In this document: positions 9,549 through 18,181 of the stretch, piece after piece
Layout: every line of letters starts with the position of its first letter
How positions within the stretch are numbered: position 1 is the stretch's first letter
Origin: CALOFP01 sp942492635
GTDB taxonomy: Bacteria; UBP6; UBA1177; CALOFP01
DNA: 64,000 nt
Reading direction: 5' to 3'
NCBI GenBank assembly: GCA_942492635.1
Contig: CALOFP010000004.1
Location: forward strand, 1 to 64,000
Translations under genes and position numbers: made by a program
The notes under the pieces: model-generated
Database searches by the model: none
The model's input: only the letters and a program-made list of their open reading frames with translations
Told to the model about the DNA's origin: nothing

Positions 9549-10091
9549 ATGAGCATACTTGCAGAACCTACAAAAGGCAATCTTACCATCTCCATAATGT
9601 ATGTCGATGAAAACGAACTTGCAGAAATCAAATCAAATCTCATAGAACTTTATGGCGAGATCGACATGGAGTCTGAGCACTACAGCTTCTCAGAAATATC
9701 TCCCTACTACGATCCCGAAATGGGAGAGGGAATCAAGAAGGTCATTTTCTCCTTCAAGAAATTGATTCCACGGGAGTTCGTCCGTGAAGTCAAGCTCAAA
9801 GCGGTGGAGATTGAGGAGATGTACAGCACCGAAGGCAACAGGCGCATCAATCTCGATCCCGGTCTTGTGACTCTCGAGAACTTCCTTCTTACTACAGGAA
9901 AAAACTACAGCCACCGAATCTATCTGGGAAGAGGTGTTTTTGCCGAAATAACACTGATATTCAGTAAGGATACAGGCATCCGTGAGCTTCCCTGGACATA
10001 CAGGGACTACCTCTACGAACCGGCAAGAAGCTTTCTCCTTGAGATGAGGGAAAATTTCCGCAGAAAACTCAAAGAGGAAAGAAGGAAATGA
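9549..10091 (+). CDS. DUF4416 family protein
   Basis: 180 residues. It matches the DUF4416 pattern, including the NLDPG-VTLENFLLTTGKN segment followed by SHRIYLGRGVFAEITL. The family is widespread in Deltaproteobacteria-like and thermophilic bacteria and has no established function. It starts 18 bp after the receiver/TPR gene and overlaps the next gene by ATGA, so it is co-translated within this run. No signal peptide or membrane segment; presumably cytoplasmic. Confidence 0.88.
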   Translation: MSILAEPTKGNLTISIMYVDENELAEIKSNLIELYGEIDMESEHYSFSEISPYYDPEMGEGIKKVIFSFKKLIPREFVREVKLKAVEIEEMYSTEGNRRINLDPGLVTLENFLLTTGKNYSHRIYLGRGVFAEITLIFSKDTGIRELPWTYRDYLYEPARSFLLEMRENFRRKLKEERRK

Positions 10092-10624
10092 GATGCTTCA
10101 TCGCCCTCGACATACCGCTTGAGGCGCGCTCATCCATCGCTAAAGAGGCAAAAAAGAGTCTCGGATCATTTCCTGCCCGGCTCCGTTTCGTTTCTGCAGA
10201 AAATCTTCATCTCACGCTGCGATTTCTCGGTGACATTCCGGAATCCAGGGTGATGGAGTTAAAGAAGAGGCTCCATGAATTCAGATTTGCACCGGCACAG
10301 CTTCTTTTCGACAACAGAATCACCTGGTTCTACAATAGAAAACACGGATTCCCCATTTTCGTACCGCTTCTTGAAGGCGCCAACATCGTTAAAGACATCT
10401 GCGATCGACTCATGGACCACCTTTTTCTTGAGAAGGAAACCCATTTCAAACCCCATCTCACAGTCGCCCGTTCTAAGGAGACGGTTTCGAAAGCCCACCT
10501 CCGAGAGGGTTTCGAGATGGAATCTGCCGTTGAAACAGATATTGAAAAGATTGCACTCTACAGTTCGGAACTCACTCCGAAAGGCCCCATTTATTCAGTT
10601 ATAGAGGAAATTTTTCCGTCATGA
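10088..10624 (+). CDS. thpR: RNA 2',3'-cyclic phosphodiesterase (2H family)
   Basis: 178 residues. It carries the two HxTx motifs of the 2H phosphoesterase superfamily: HLTLRFLG near residue 40 and HLTVAR near residue 120. The N-terminal RCFIALDIP is typical of ThpR/LigT. The family hydrolyses 2',3'-cyclic phosphate termini to 2'-phosphates on RNA. It overlaps the upstream DUF4416 gene and the downstream nucleosidase-like gene by ATGA. Confidence 0.95.
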   Translation: MRCFIALDIPLEARSSIAKEAKKSLGSFPARLRFVSAENLHLTLRFLGDIPESRVMELKKRLHEFRFAPAQLLFDNRITWFYNRKHGFPIFVPLLEGANIVKDICDRLMDHLFLEKETHFKPHLTVARSKETVSKAHLREGFEMESAVETDIEKIALYSSELTPKGPIYSVIEEIFPS

Positions 10625-11184
10625 TTCTCATCGTCTTCCCACTTCGGATTGAAAACCCCTTCCCTAAAAAAATCGTAACCGGCAAGCTGACAGAACTTGA
10701 ACCCGGTGTTTTTCTAACACTTGCAGGAACAGGAAGTTTCGGCGCAGTAAATCTTGATTCCATCCTTAAGAATCACGTAGAAATCGAATCCGTTATCGAA
10801 TTCGGCGGTGCAGCTCTTGTCGATCGCGGAGAGATCGGAAAACTATACGAGTGCACCCGTTTCTATTCATCCGAAGGTGAGTTGATTCACACTGCACCCC
10901 ATATCACATCCTGTCCGGAAAGTGCACTCTCATCGGGAGATGAAGTTTACACCGGAGGAAAACTAGCCTTTTCCGCAAAAGAGACACTTCCCTCGCTCTA
11001 CTCGATGGAAACACTGGGATTTCTCAAAGCCTCAGAGAGCAATGACTGTTCATTTCACTCTCTCCGCCTAGCGACGGACGTTGGAGAGGGGGATCTTATG
11101 GATTCGTTCCGTTCCCAGATCCAGAAGGGAAGAAAGGTTGTAAAGGATACCATCTTCGAATTGATCAAAAACCTGAAAAACTAA
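10621..11184 (+). CDS. Nucleoside phosphorylase/nucleosidase-like protein
   Basis: 187 residues, shorter than typical MTA/SAH nucleosidase or futalosine hydrolase. Parts look like the phosphorylase fold: LAGTGSFGAVN, IEFGGAALVDRGEIG and YSMETLGFLKA, the last resembling the MEtaa motif, then a late ATDVGEGD where the family has SDxA. The reaction cannot be assigned from this; futalosine or methylthioadenosine-type glycosidic cleavage is possible. It overlaps thpR by ATGA and ends 82 bp before the PhoB-like gene. Confidence 0.55.
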   Translation: MILIVFPLRIENPFPKKIVTGKLTELEPGVFLTLAGTGSFGAVNLDSILKNHVEIESVIEFGGAALVDRGEIGKLYECTRFYSSEGELIHTAPHITSCPESALSSGDEVYTGGKLAFSAKETLPSLYSMETLGFLKASESNDCSFHSLRLATDVGEGDLMDSFRSQIQKGRKVVKDTIFELIKNLKN

Positions 11185-11196
11185 ATTAATCAAATC

Positions 11197-11225
11197 TTAA
11201 CAATTTTTTAACGTTCACCTTACTT
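11197..11225 (+). promoter_or_regulatory. Candidate PhoB/PhoP-type direct-repeat operator
   Basis: TTAACA at 11197, TTAACG at 11208 and TTACTT at 11220 are direct repeats spaced 11 and 12 bp apart, upstream of the PhoB-like gene at 11266. OmpR/PhoB-family regulators bind tandem repeats with about 11-bp spacing, and Bacillus PhoP uses TTAACA-like units. Autoregulation of the two-component pair is inferred. Confidence 0.45.
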
Positions 11226-11265
11226 TTTGTGATAAACTCCCATCGAACAACAATGGAGGATTTTC

Positions 11266-11958
11266 ATGGCAAAAGAGCTGATCTTAGTAGTTGACGACGA
11301 GGAGGATATCCTGAATCTTCTCAAATACAACCTTTCGGTGGAAGGATACAACGTCGAGGCGGTGGATTCGGGTGAAGAAGCTGTCAGGGCGGCAAGAAAC
11401 CTCAGCCCCGACCTCGTTCTTCTCGATCTCATGCTACCTGGAATCGACGGTCTGGATGTGTGCCGTCTCCTCAAAAACGACGAGAGAACATCGTCCATTC
11501 CCATAATCATGCTTACTGCAAAAGGTGAAGATTCCGATATAGTAACGGGTCTCGAACTCGGCGCGGACGACTATGTTACAAAACCATTCAGCCCCAAGGT
11601 ACTTCTTGCAAGAGTCAAAACCATTCTCCGCCGTGGTACAGCCCCCAAGAAAGGGGATTCCAGAATCATCGAAATGGACGGAATCAAAATAGATATTGAA
11701 CGTCACGATGTAACTACGGAGGGAAAAAGCGTCGACCTGACCGCAACAGAATTCGATATGCTGCTTTTCCTTGTCAGGAAACCGGGATGGGTGTTCACAA
11801 GGGCCCAGATAATCAACGCAATCAAAGGCGACGACTATCCGGTAACGGATCGAAGTGTCGACGTTCAAATCCTCAATCTGCGAAAAAAACTCGGAATCGC
11901 GGGAAACCTGATCGAAACTGTCCGCGGAGTCGGCTACCGTTTCAAGGATGTGAGATGA
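11266..11958 (+). CDS. PhoB-like two-component response regulator
   Basis: 230 residues of OmpR/PhoB type. The receiver domain (1-120) has DDEED, the phospho-acceptor in LLDLMLPGIDG, the Thr of MLTA and the Lys of VTKPF. The C-terminal winged helix (135-230) shows LTATEFDMLLFL and ending NLRKKLG...VRGVGYRF. AATGGAGGA precedes ATG 11266. It overlaps the sensor kinase gene by ATGA, so the two are a cognate pair. A phosphate role is not proven, since no pst or phoU gene lies nearby. A direct-repeat candidate operator lies 40-70 bp upstream. Confidence 0.95.
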   Translation: MAKELILVVDDEEDILNLLKYNLSVEGYNVEAVDSGEEAVRAARNLSPDLVLLDLMLPGIDGLDVCRLLKNDERTSSIPIIMLTAKGEDSDIVTGLELGADDYVTKPFSPKVLLARVKTILRRGTAPKKGDSRIIEMDGIKIDIERHDVTTEGKSVDLTATEFDMLLFLVRKPGWVFTRAQIINAIKGDDYPVTDRSVDVQILNLRKKLGIAGNLIETVRGVGYRFKDVR

Positions 11959-13730
11959 GAAGAAAAAAACTTATCTGGCAGCTCTACCCATCCTACCTGC
12001 TCATCGTAGTTCTCTCACTGATCGCATCGATGATTCTCACAATCGCATCGATAAAAAGTATAACCATGGCAAGCACAAAGGAGGAACTTCTTGTCAGGAA
12101 CCGTCTTGTAGGTGAGAGAATAGAATCCCTCGGAAAATTCAATTCACCTGAAATCGAATCCGTCGTTAGGAAGATGGGTAGTCTGATGGAAACTCGAATA
12201 ACGATCATCCGGGAAAACGGCTCCGTCATCGCAGATTCAAAACACCCCGCGAAGGAGATGAACAACCACTCCGATCGACCGGAAATCATTTCCGCTTTAA
12301 AAAAAGGGAAAGGATCGACAACACGATACAGCTTCACCCTTGAAAAGGAGATGCTCTACGCAGCATCCGTTCTTACATTTCCCGACGGAAACCTCTATGT
12401 CGTCCGAACTTCCCAACCACTTCGCGAGATATTTTTCACATTGAAATCCACCTACACCAAAAACATCCTCTGGATTCTCATGATCGCCCTTGCAGCGGGA
12501 ATAATCAGCTATCTCATGTCGGCAAGAATCAACCGGCCGCTTGAGATTCTCAAGGAAGGAGCCAGAAGATTTGCGGAAGGAGATTTCTCATTCAAGCTTC
12601 CGCCGGCCTCTTCGGAAGAGATATCTTCACTCTCCTCTGTAATGAACCGGATGGCCGACGATCTGAAAATGAAAATAGAAACCATAAAAATGGACCGGAA
12701 TAAGATGAAGTCCCTGCTTGAAAGCATGGCGGAAGGAATTGTGGCTGTTGATGAAGACGGAGCTGTGATCGAGATCAACAGTTCAGCGAGAAAACTTCTT
12801 GAGATTGAGGAAAAGGGAAACCTGAAATCAAAATCTATCCGGACACTTGTAAGGCACATGGATATTTACGATCTTCTTTCGGAATCACTGATCACTTCTG
12901 ATCCCGTAGTTCGCAGAATTGTTATTCCTGACGGAGAAAAGAGGGTTCTCAGGGTCCAGGGAAGCAGACTTCTCAATACCGAAGGAAAGACCATTGGAGC
13001 CATTCTTGTTCTTATCGACGTGACAAGACTGGTGAAACTCGAAGGTCTGAGAAGAGAGTTCGTTTCGAATGTCTCCCACGAACTGAAAACGCCGATAACC
13101 TCAATCAAGGGATATATTGAAACTTTGAAAGACGGAGCTATTGAGGACCGGGAAAACGCCCTGACCTTTCTTTCAGTGATAGACAGACAGGCAAGTCGAC
13201 TTCACGCCATTATCGAGGATCTCCTCAGCCTCTCAAGAATCGAGGAGAGCGAAGATACCGGCACTATCGAGAAGATGGAAACCGATGTGAATGAGATTTT
13301 CTCATACTCTCTGTTACAGATCGAGTCACAGGCGCAAAAAAAGGATGTGAAGATAGAAATCTCCTGCCCGGAAGAGGTGAAAGCGGATCTCAATGCAAGT
13401 CTCATGGAGCAGGCAATCGTCAATCTTCTTGAGAATGCGATCAAATACAATCCTCCAAAAACACTGATACGCTTATCCGCTGAAAGAAAAGGCGACCTTC
13501 TAATCTTCGAAGTAAAGGACAACGGAATAGGTATTCCTGAGGAACATCACGAAAGACTTTTCGAAAGATTTTACAGAATAGACAAGTCAAGAAGCAGGAA
13601 AATGGGGGGAACCGGCCTCGGGCTGGCCATCGTAAAACACATTGCCGCGGCCCACGGCGGAGAGGTCTCAATGACCAGCGCCCCCGGCAAGGGAAGCAGC
13701 TTCGTTATTCGAATTCCCCTTTCTGCATAG
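11955..13730 (+). CDS. PhoR-like sensor histidine kinase
   Basis: 591 residues from the ATG that overlaps the response-regulator stop; a longer frame runs back to 11787 but lies inside the regulator gene. In order: N-terminal transmembrane segment, periplasmic sensor region, second membrane segment (about 175-195), HAMP linker, PAS-like region, HisKA box VSHELKTPITSIKGY with the His near 375, N-box NLLENAIKYNPP, DNGIGIPEEH and GGTGLGLAIVKH. This is the order seen in PhoR-type kinases. The last 26 bp overlap tail to tail with pgi. Confidence 0.95.
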   Translation: MRRKKLIWQLYPSYLLIVVLSLIASMILTIASIKSITMASTKEELLVRNRLVGERIESLGKFNSPEIESVVRKMGSLMETRITIIRENGSVIADSKHPAKEMNNHSDRPEIISALKKGKGSTTRYSFTLEKEMLYAASVLTFPDGNLYVVRTSQPLREIFFTLKSTYTKNILWILMIALAAGIISYLMSARINRPLEILKEGARRFAEGDFSFKLPPASSEEISSLSSVMNRMADDLKMKIETIKMDRNKMKSLLESMAEGIVAVDEDGAVIEINSSARKLLEIEEKGNLKSKSIRTLVRHMDIYDLLSESLITSDPVVRRIVIPDGEKRVLRVQGSRLLNTEGKTIGAILVLIDVTRLVKLEGLRREFVSNVSHELKTPITSIKGYIETLKDGAIEDRENALTFLSVIDRQASRLHAIIEDLLSLSRIEESEDTGTIEKMETDVNEIFSYSLLQIESQAQKKDVKIEISCPEEVKADLNASLMEQAIVNLLENAIKYNPPKTLIRLSAERKGDLLIFEVKDNGIGIPEEHHERLFERFYRIDKSRSRKMGGTGLGLAIVKHIAAAHGGEVSMTSAPGKGSSFVIRIPLSA

Positions 13731-15366
13731 CAAGAAAGCTGTTTATCAAGCCGTTTGTTGAACCGTCATGGGATGAAACAGGAATACCTCTTTCTATCTC
13801 ATCAAAAACGGTAAGTGCAAGCTTCTTTCCAAGCTCAACGCCCCACTGATCAAAGCTGTATATATTCCATACTATCCCCTGGACAAATATTTTATGTTCA
13901 TACATGGCCGTCAGCATTCCAAGAGTGTAGGGAGTTATCTTCTTTACAAGTATCGAATTCGTAGGCCTGTTCCCCTCAAAAGTTCGGAAAGGAACAAGTT
14001 TTTCAATCTTTTCAGAATCAACACCCTTATCTTTCAGTTCACTGCGAACCTCATCGGCAGATCTGCCGTTCATCAGGGCTTCTGTCTGGGCAAAGAAGTT
14101 TGCAAGAAGCTTCGCATGGTGGTCACCTATGGGATTGTGGCTCAATGCCGGCGCGATAAAGTCGCATGGAATGAGACGGGTTCCCTGGTGGATCAACTGG
14201 TAGAACGCATGCTGACCGTTTGTTCCCGGCTCGCCCCAGATAATTGGGCCGGTATGGTAGGAAACGGGATGACCGTTCCTGTCAACATACTTGCCGTTGG
14301 ATTCCATATTTCCCTGCTGGAAATAGGCTGCAAAACGGTGCATGTACTGATCGTAGGGAAGAATGGCCTCAGATTCGGCACCCAGAAAGTTTGTGTTCCA
14401 AATTCCGATAAGCGCCAGTATAGCAGGAATGTTCTTTTCAAGCGGAGTTTCCCTGAAATGACGATCCATGGCGTTTGCACCCTTCAACAACTCCTCAAAC
14501 GCTTCATAGCCTATGGCGCATGCTATTGAGAGCCCTATGGCTGACCAGAGCGAGTAGCGTCCTCCTACGAAATCCCAGAATTCGAACATGTTTTCTGGAT
14601 CTATTCCGAACCTTTCGACATCCTCTCTGTTTGTGGAAATAGCGACAAAGTGGTGGCGGACATCATCCTCCTCTGCTCCGTTCCTGAGAAACCATTCCCG
14701 GGCACTTCTCGCGTTCGTCATAGTCTCCTGTGTAGTAAATGTCTTGGAAGCAATCATGAAAAGCGTTGTCTCCGGATCAAGCTCTCTAAGCGTTTCAGCC
14801 AGATGGGTTCCGTCGATATTGCTCACGAAGTGAGGCTTGATATTTCCCTTCCAGTACGGTTTCAGTGCCTCGGTTACCATTACTGGCCCGAGATCAGATC
14901 CGCCTATTCCGATGTTGACGATGTCAGTAATCTCCTTGCCGGAAAATCCGCGATGGGAACCCGATAGAAGTCTTTCGGAGAATTTTTTCATTTTCGAAAG
15001 AACAGCTCTGATTACAGGCTTAACATCCGCCCCGTCGACGATTAACGGATCATCGCTCCCCTCCCTAAGAGCCACATGGAGAACCGAACGGCCCTCGGTT
15101 TCATTTATCTTCTCTCCGGAGAACATGGACTCTATGGCCTCCGTCACGCCAGCTTCACCTGCAAGAGAAAAAAGATGTTCCATGACCCTTTCGTCAATAA
15201 GATTCTTGCTGTAGTCAACAAGCATTCCCTCAAGAACAAGAGAATATTTACCGAAACGATTCCCATCCTCCGAAAAGAGATCCGAGATTCTACTGACTTT
15301 CATTTTTTCGCTGTAATTTTCAAGATTTTCCCAAGAAGACGTATTTCTGGGATTTACGTTCCACAT
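13705..15366 (-). CDS. pgi: Glucose-6-phosphate isomerase
   Basis: 553 residues, the long bacterial-eukaryotic type. It interconverts glucose 6-phosphate and fructose 6-phosphate. Signatures include NIGIGGSDLGP, SKTFTTQETMTNA, the FWDFVGGRYSLWSAIGL block and the C-terminal FDQWGVELGK. It is monocistronic: a promoter-like pair (TTGACG, 17 bp, TATATT) at 15401-15429 stands just beyond the terminator of an upstream RNA gene. The 3' end overlaps the convergent sensor kinase coding region by 26 bp. Confidence 0.98.
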   Translation of the reverse strand: MWNVNPRNTSSWENLENYSEKMKVSRISDLFSEDGNRFGKYSLVLEGMLVDYSKNLIDERVMEHLFSLAGEAGVTEAIESMFSGEKINETEGRSVLHVALREGSDDPLIVDGADVKPVIRAVLSKMKKFSERLLSGSHRGFSGKEITDIVNIGIGGSDLGPVMVTEALKPYWKGNIKPHFVSNIDGTHLAETLRELDPETTLFMIASKTFTTQETMTNARSAREWFLRNGAEEDDVRHHFVAISTNREDVERFGIDPENMFEFWDFVGGRYSLWSAIGLSIACAIGYEAFEELLKGANAMDRHFRETPLEKNIPAILALIGIWNTNFLGAESEAILPYDQYMHRFAAYFQQGNMESNGKYVDRNGHPVSYHTGPIIWGEPGTNGQHAFYQLIHQGTRLIPCDFIAPALSHNPIGDHHAKLLANFFAQTEALMNGRSADEVRSELKDKGVDSEKIEKLVPFRTFEGNRPTNSILVKKITPYTLGMLTAMYEHKIFVQGIVWNIYSFDQWGVELGKKLALTVFDEIERGIPVSSHDGSTNGLINSFLAMQKGEFE

Positions 15367-15400
15367 TGCCGGCTCCCTCCGATAACTGTTCGTTTAGATT

Positions 15401-15429
15401 AATATAGTGAGGTTTCAGCCGAGCGTCAA
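15401..15429 (-). promoter_or_regulatory. Sigma-70-like promoter of pgi
   Basis: On the minus strand TTGACG (15429-15424), a 17-bp spacer and TATATT (15406-15401) match the -35/-10 consensus well. It would start transcription near 15394, about 28 nt before the pgi ATG. It starts within the T-run of the upstream RNA terminator, so pgi is separated from that RNA. Confidence 0.6.
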
Positions 15430-15455
15430 AAAAAAATGCCGCCCGAAGGCGGCAT
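15428..15455 (-). terminator. Rho-independent terminator of the RNA upstream of pgi
   Basis: Minus-strand ATGCCGCC-TTCG-GGCGGCAT, an 8-bp GC-rich stem with a UUCG tetraloop, is followed by a run of nine T residues. It ends the RNA candidate at about 15616-15428. On the plus strand the same hairpin has only a weak T-tract. Confidence 0.9.
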
Positions 15456-15616
15456 TTATTATAAGTGCTGTTCCATTATAGATCTGTTAAAGACACCTTC
15501 CGAAGAAGGACATCGAACGATACGTTTGGTGTTGCATAGGAGGGCAAAGCCCGGTGAAAGCTATCGTAGATAAAACAGCACCGCTATTTCTCTAATTCAA
15601 ATGAACTCATCAGAGA
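15428..15616 (-). ncRNA. Candidate free-standing structured small RNA (family unknown)
   Basis: A gap of over 400 bp between amrS and pgi holds a complete small transcription unit on the minus strand: a sigma-70-like promoter (15646-15651/15623-15628), about 190 nt of non-coding sequence and a strong terminator. Inside, GTGCTGTT pairs perfectly with AACAGCAC about 120 nt later (plus coordinates near 15465-15590). Within that closed domain are GGGC-TTT-GCCC, an ACGATA/TATCGT helix and a CCTTC-TTCG-GAAGG hairpin. Length and closed-stem shape would allow a 6S-like RNA, but I do not recognise a 6S, SRP or riboswitch consensus. There is no convincing ORF. Confidence 0.55.
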
Positions 15617-15622
15617 CGCTTA

Positions 15623-15651
15623 TATATAAGCATAAAGCGTGCCAGAATCAA
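15623..15651 (-). promoter_or_regulatory. Sigma-70-like promoter of the candidate small RNA
   Basis: Minus-strand TTGATT (15651-15646), a 17-bp spacer and TATATA (15628-15623) predict a start near 15616. The distance to the terminator at 15428 gives a transcript of about 190 nt. Confidence 0.55.
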
Positions 15652-15782
15652 TTTTTTTATTATTTTTTTTTCGCATATTGATTTTCTTAATGCTTTTTCA
15701 CACTGTAAAGCAGAGGGCTGAAAGACATCCCTGCCGACATCTGCAAACCTTTGTTTACGCAGAATGTAAACATTTACACTTT

Positions 15783-16748
15783 TCAGAATATACCGTAGAT
15801 CCTTTCCCCGCAGGAAGGACAGCATCCCTCCTTCAAGTAGGACTTTGAGTTACCGTAGAATGCTCTTGAAACAACATCCTCTCCACAGGATGGGCAGATA
15901 GTCTGCTGAGAATCGAGGTTCCTGCTGTTGCCGGAGTAGACGAAGGGAATGTCGATCTTTTCCCTGACCAAATCCATAACCTTTTCCAGCCACTCTTCAC
16001 TGGTCTCCCTCCGATCAGCCATTTTGAAACAGGGAAAAAAGCGGGACAGGTGCCACACCTTTACTCCGGCAGAGGCAAGATCGCGTCCCAGGCTAAGAAT
16101 CTCAGATTCGGTGTGAATGCCCTCAATCAGAAGCGTCGTCACTTCCACAACCATCTCTTCGACAGATGCGATTGCGGCGATATTTCGAAGAACAGGCTCA
16201 TACACTCCTCCGGCGTACTTCTTATAAAATTCAGCGCCTCCCTTAAGGTCGATATTGAATCCGTCGATGAGTCCCTTCATTCTTCCAAAGGCCTCTTCTG
16301 TAAAAAAGCCGTTTGTGACCATCAGATTTCTTCCACCTCGCTCTTTCACAAGCTTTGCACAGTCGAGCATGTAGTCCTGCCAGACTGTAGGTTCGCTGTA
16401 TGTGTATGCAACGAGAGAGCAGTTCGCCTTCTCCATCTTCACCGGAATCTCCGCAGGAGCCACATGCTGTATCGGCATCCGCTCCCTGTACTCTTTCTGG
16501 GAAATTGTGTAGTTCTGACAAAAGGGACAGTGGAAGTTGCAGCCGAAAAGAGCCAGTGAAAGAACCGGGCTATTGGGAACTATATGAAAGAAGGGCTTCT
16601 TCTCCACCGGATCGACAGCAAGAGAAACCAGTTCACCGTAGTTTACAGTGACAATTTTTCCGTTCCGATTCTGCCGAATTCCGCACACCCCGAAGGCACC
16701 TTCCGAGAGACTACACCTGTGTTCGCAGAAATCGCAGGACACCTTCAT
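15783..16748 (-). CDS. amrS: AmmeMemoRadiSam system radical SAM enzyme
   Basis: 321 residues. N-terminal cysteines (CEHRCSLSEGAFGVCGIR) precede the radical-SAM cluster motif CNFHCPFC, followed by NYTISQ. A C-terminal pair of CxxC motifs (CPSCGE, CCPSCGE) suggests an extra metal or zinc site. The ATG overlaps the amrA stop as TAATG. The family always travels with AMMECR1 and MEMO homologs; its biochemical role is not settled. Cytoplasmic and presumably oxygen-sensitive. Confidence 0.95.
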   Translation of the reverse strand: MKVSCDFCEHRCSLSEGAFGVCGIRQNRNGKIVTVNYGELVSLAVDPVEKKPFFHIVPNSPVLSLALFGCNFHCPFCQNYTISQKEYRERMPIQHVAPAEIPVKMEKANCSLVAYTYSEPTVWQDYMLDCAKLVKERGGRNLMVTNGFFTEEAFGRMKGLIDGFNIDLKGGAEFYKKYAGGVYEPVLRNIAAIASVEEMVVEVTTLLIEGIHTESEILSLGRDLASAGVKVWHLSRFFPCFKMADRRETSEEWLEKVMDLVREKIDIPFVYSGNSRNLDSQQTICPSCGEDVVSRAFYGNSKSYLKEGCCPSCGERIYGIF

Positions 16749-17326
16749 TATCGACCTCCCAGCTCTGAGAACTCATTCTCGCTGAAATATTCTGCCGTGA
16801 ATGTTGAAAAAGTGCACCCGGGCTTTCTCCACTCATCCGGATTCAAACCGGCCTTGAGGGAGAGATGGGTAAGAGTTGTTTCAAGGTCCCATCCCTGTTC
16901 TGGGGCAACCTGGGGAAGAAAAACAGCAGCCTGAAAAGATTTCCTGATAATTATTCCGTCTCGCCCGATCTTTATATCGCGCCAGGAGGACATCTCATGA
17001 GGAAGGGAGAGAATGGAAATCTCTATCTCGACATCCTCAAGTTCACTTTTTTGAAGCGGCTGAAAACGAGGATCGTGAAAGGCCGACTGGATGGAATTAC
17101 TCCTCACGGATTCCGGAATGGGAACATTCGCCACAATTGTGCCTATACAGCCACGAAGGGCCTCCTCTTCACCCTTCTTAAGAGTCACGAAAACTCCGTT
17201 GTTTACCGAAAGTTCCCGATCGTCCATCAACAACTTAAAAGATTCCGGTTCTCTGTTTTCAAAATGGCTCGATATTGTTTCCCTTGCAAGTCGAAGCAGT
17301 TTGATCTTTCTCCCCCTGTCAATCAT
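16748..17326 (-). CDS. amrA: AMMECR1 family protein (AmrA)
   Basis: 192 residues from ATG 17326, which has a GGGAGGAG site; an in-frame start at 17368 lies in the upstream gene and lacks one. The AMMECR1 motif LRGCIGTI is present, along with VTLKKGEE before it and PEQGWD late in the chain. It is the middle gene of the amrB-amrA-amrS set, overlapping amrB by 8 bp and amrS by TAATG. Function of the bacterial complex is undefined. Confidence 0.95.
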   Translation of the reverse strand: MIDRGRKIKLLRLARETISSHFENREPESFKLLMDDRELSVNNGVFVTLKKGEEEALRGCIGTIVANVPIPESVRSNSIQSAFHDPRFQPLQKSELEDVEIEISILSLPHEMSSWRDIKIGRDGIIIRKSFQAAVFLPQVAPEQGWDLETTLTHLSLKAGLNPDEWRKPGCTFSTFTAEYFSENEFSELGGR

Positions 17327-18179
17327 TATCTCCTCCCTGATGAAAAAGTATTGATGCATAGCAGACATAATCCGGGCTTCGTCCGGTAATTTCGTTGGAG
17401 TTGTAATATCCCACCGTCTCCCCCTTCATTCCCATTGTTTTCATCATGTGGGAAAGAAGAGTTGCCGGATTAATTCCGCATATTGTCGGCGACTCCTCCC
17501 TCCTTTTTTCAAAAAGAGTGTCGAAACGGAACTCCGCAAGATAATCGGCGTAACGTCTGTCCATATCCGCCACCCGGTCCTCACTTGATCCGATGCCGAA
17601 GGGAACATAGCCGAAGCGGGGACCATAGTGGGTAAAATCCGAACTGGCGATAAACACAGTTTTTGACATATCTCCACTTTTTGAGAGGGTTTCCATCAAT
17701 CGAGCTGAAAGAGTTTCAAGCGTGGAACTGTCGCTGATTTCCGGAATGAGAAGAACAAGGAGTGATGCATTCTCCCGGGCAAATCGGATGAAAGGATAAA
17801 ACATTTCCGCTGCGTGCTCCTGCTCAACGGCGGAATTGTCCTGAACAAAACAGTCATCCTCCGGCTCAATCATCTCTCCGCCTATGTCGCCGAAGGGAGT
17901 CTCATGCGCTTCAAACCTGCCGTAGTAGATTTTTCCCGGAACCAGGTAGTTGTAGTGACTGGGGGCCATTACAACAACTCTCTCGATGTCCGGATCAAGA
18001 TTTTTAAAAAAATGGGCCATCCCCTTCCCGGAGAACATCAATCCCGCATGGGGAAGAATGGCCCCTTTTGCGATGTATGAACGTTTCGGACTCTTTTCAA
18101 GCAGAGAGCTGAGTTCGCTCCTCAAAGTATCCGCCTGATCCGTATACCAGCTTCCTGCAAAAAGAGCTCTGTTTTTCAT
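17319..18179 (-). CDS. amrB: MEMO1 family protein (AmrB)
   Basis: 286 residues from ATG 18179. A GTG 6 bp upstream is part of the Shine-Dalgarno run TGGAGGTGA and is less likely as the start. The MEMO pattern is clear: FAGSWY at the N terminus, ILPHAGLMFSG, VVMAPSHYN, and SSDFTHYG in the second half. The fold is related to LigB-type extradiol dioxygenases, and MEMO1 binds iron or copper. It begins 2 bp after the stop of the PNGase F-like lipoprotein, so the two are translationally coupled. Confidence 0.95.
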   Translation of the reverse strand: MKNRALFAGSWYTDQADTLRSELSSLLEKSPKRSYIAKGAILPHAGLMFSGKGMAHFFKNLDPDIERVVVMAPSHYNYLVPGKIYYGRFEAHETPFGDIGGEMIEPEDDCFVQDNSAVEQEHAAEMFYPFIRFARENASLLVLLIPEISDSSTLETLSARLMETLSKSGDMSKTVFIASSDFTHYGPRFGYVPFGIGSSEDRVADMDRRYADYLAEFRFDTLFEKRREESPTICGINPATLLSHMMKTMGMKGETVGYYNSNEITGRSPDYVCYASILFHQGGDND

Positions 18180-18181
18180 TT

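Noticed and set aside
11787..11954. Longer start for the PhoR-like kinase
   Set aside because: The extra 56 codons lie inside the regulator gene in another frame, while ATG 11955 forms the usual ATGA overlap.
15590..15616. CUGAUGA...GAAA, hammerhead-ribozyme-like
   Set aside because: The sequence between the boxes does not form the required stem II; the hairpin UCUCU/AGAGA fits better.
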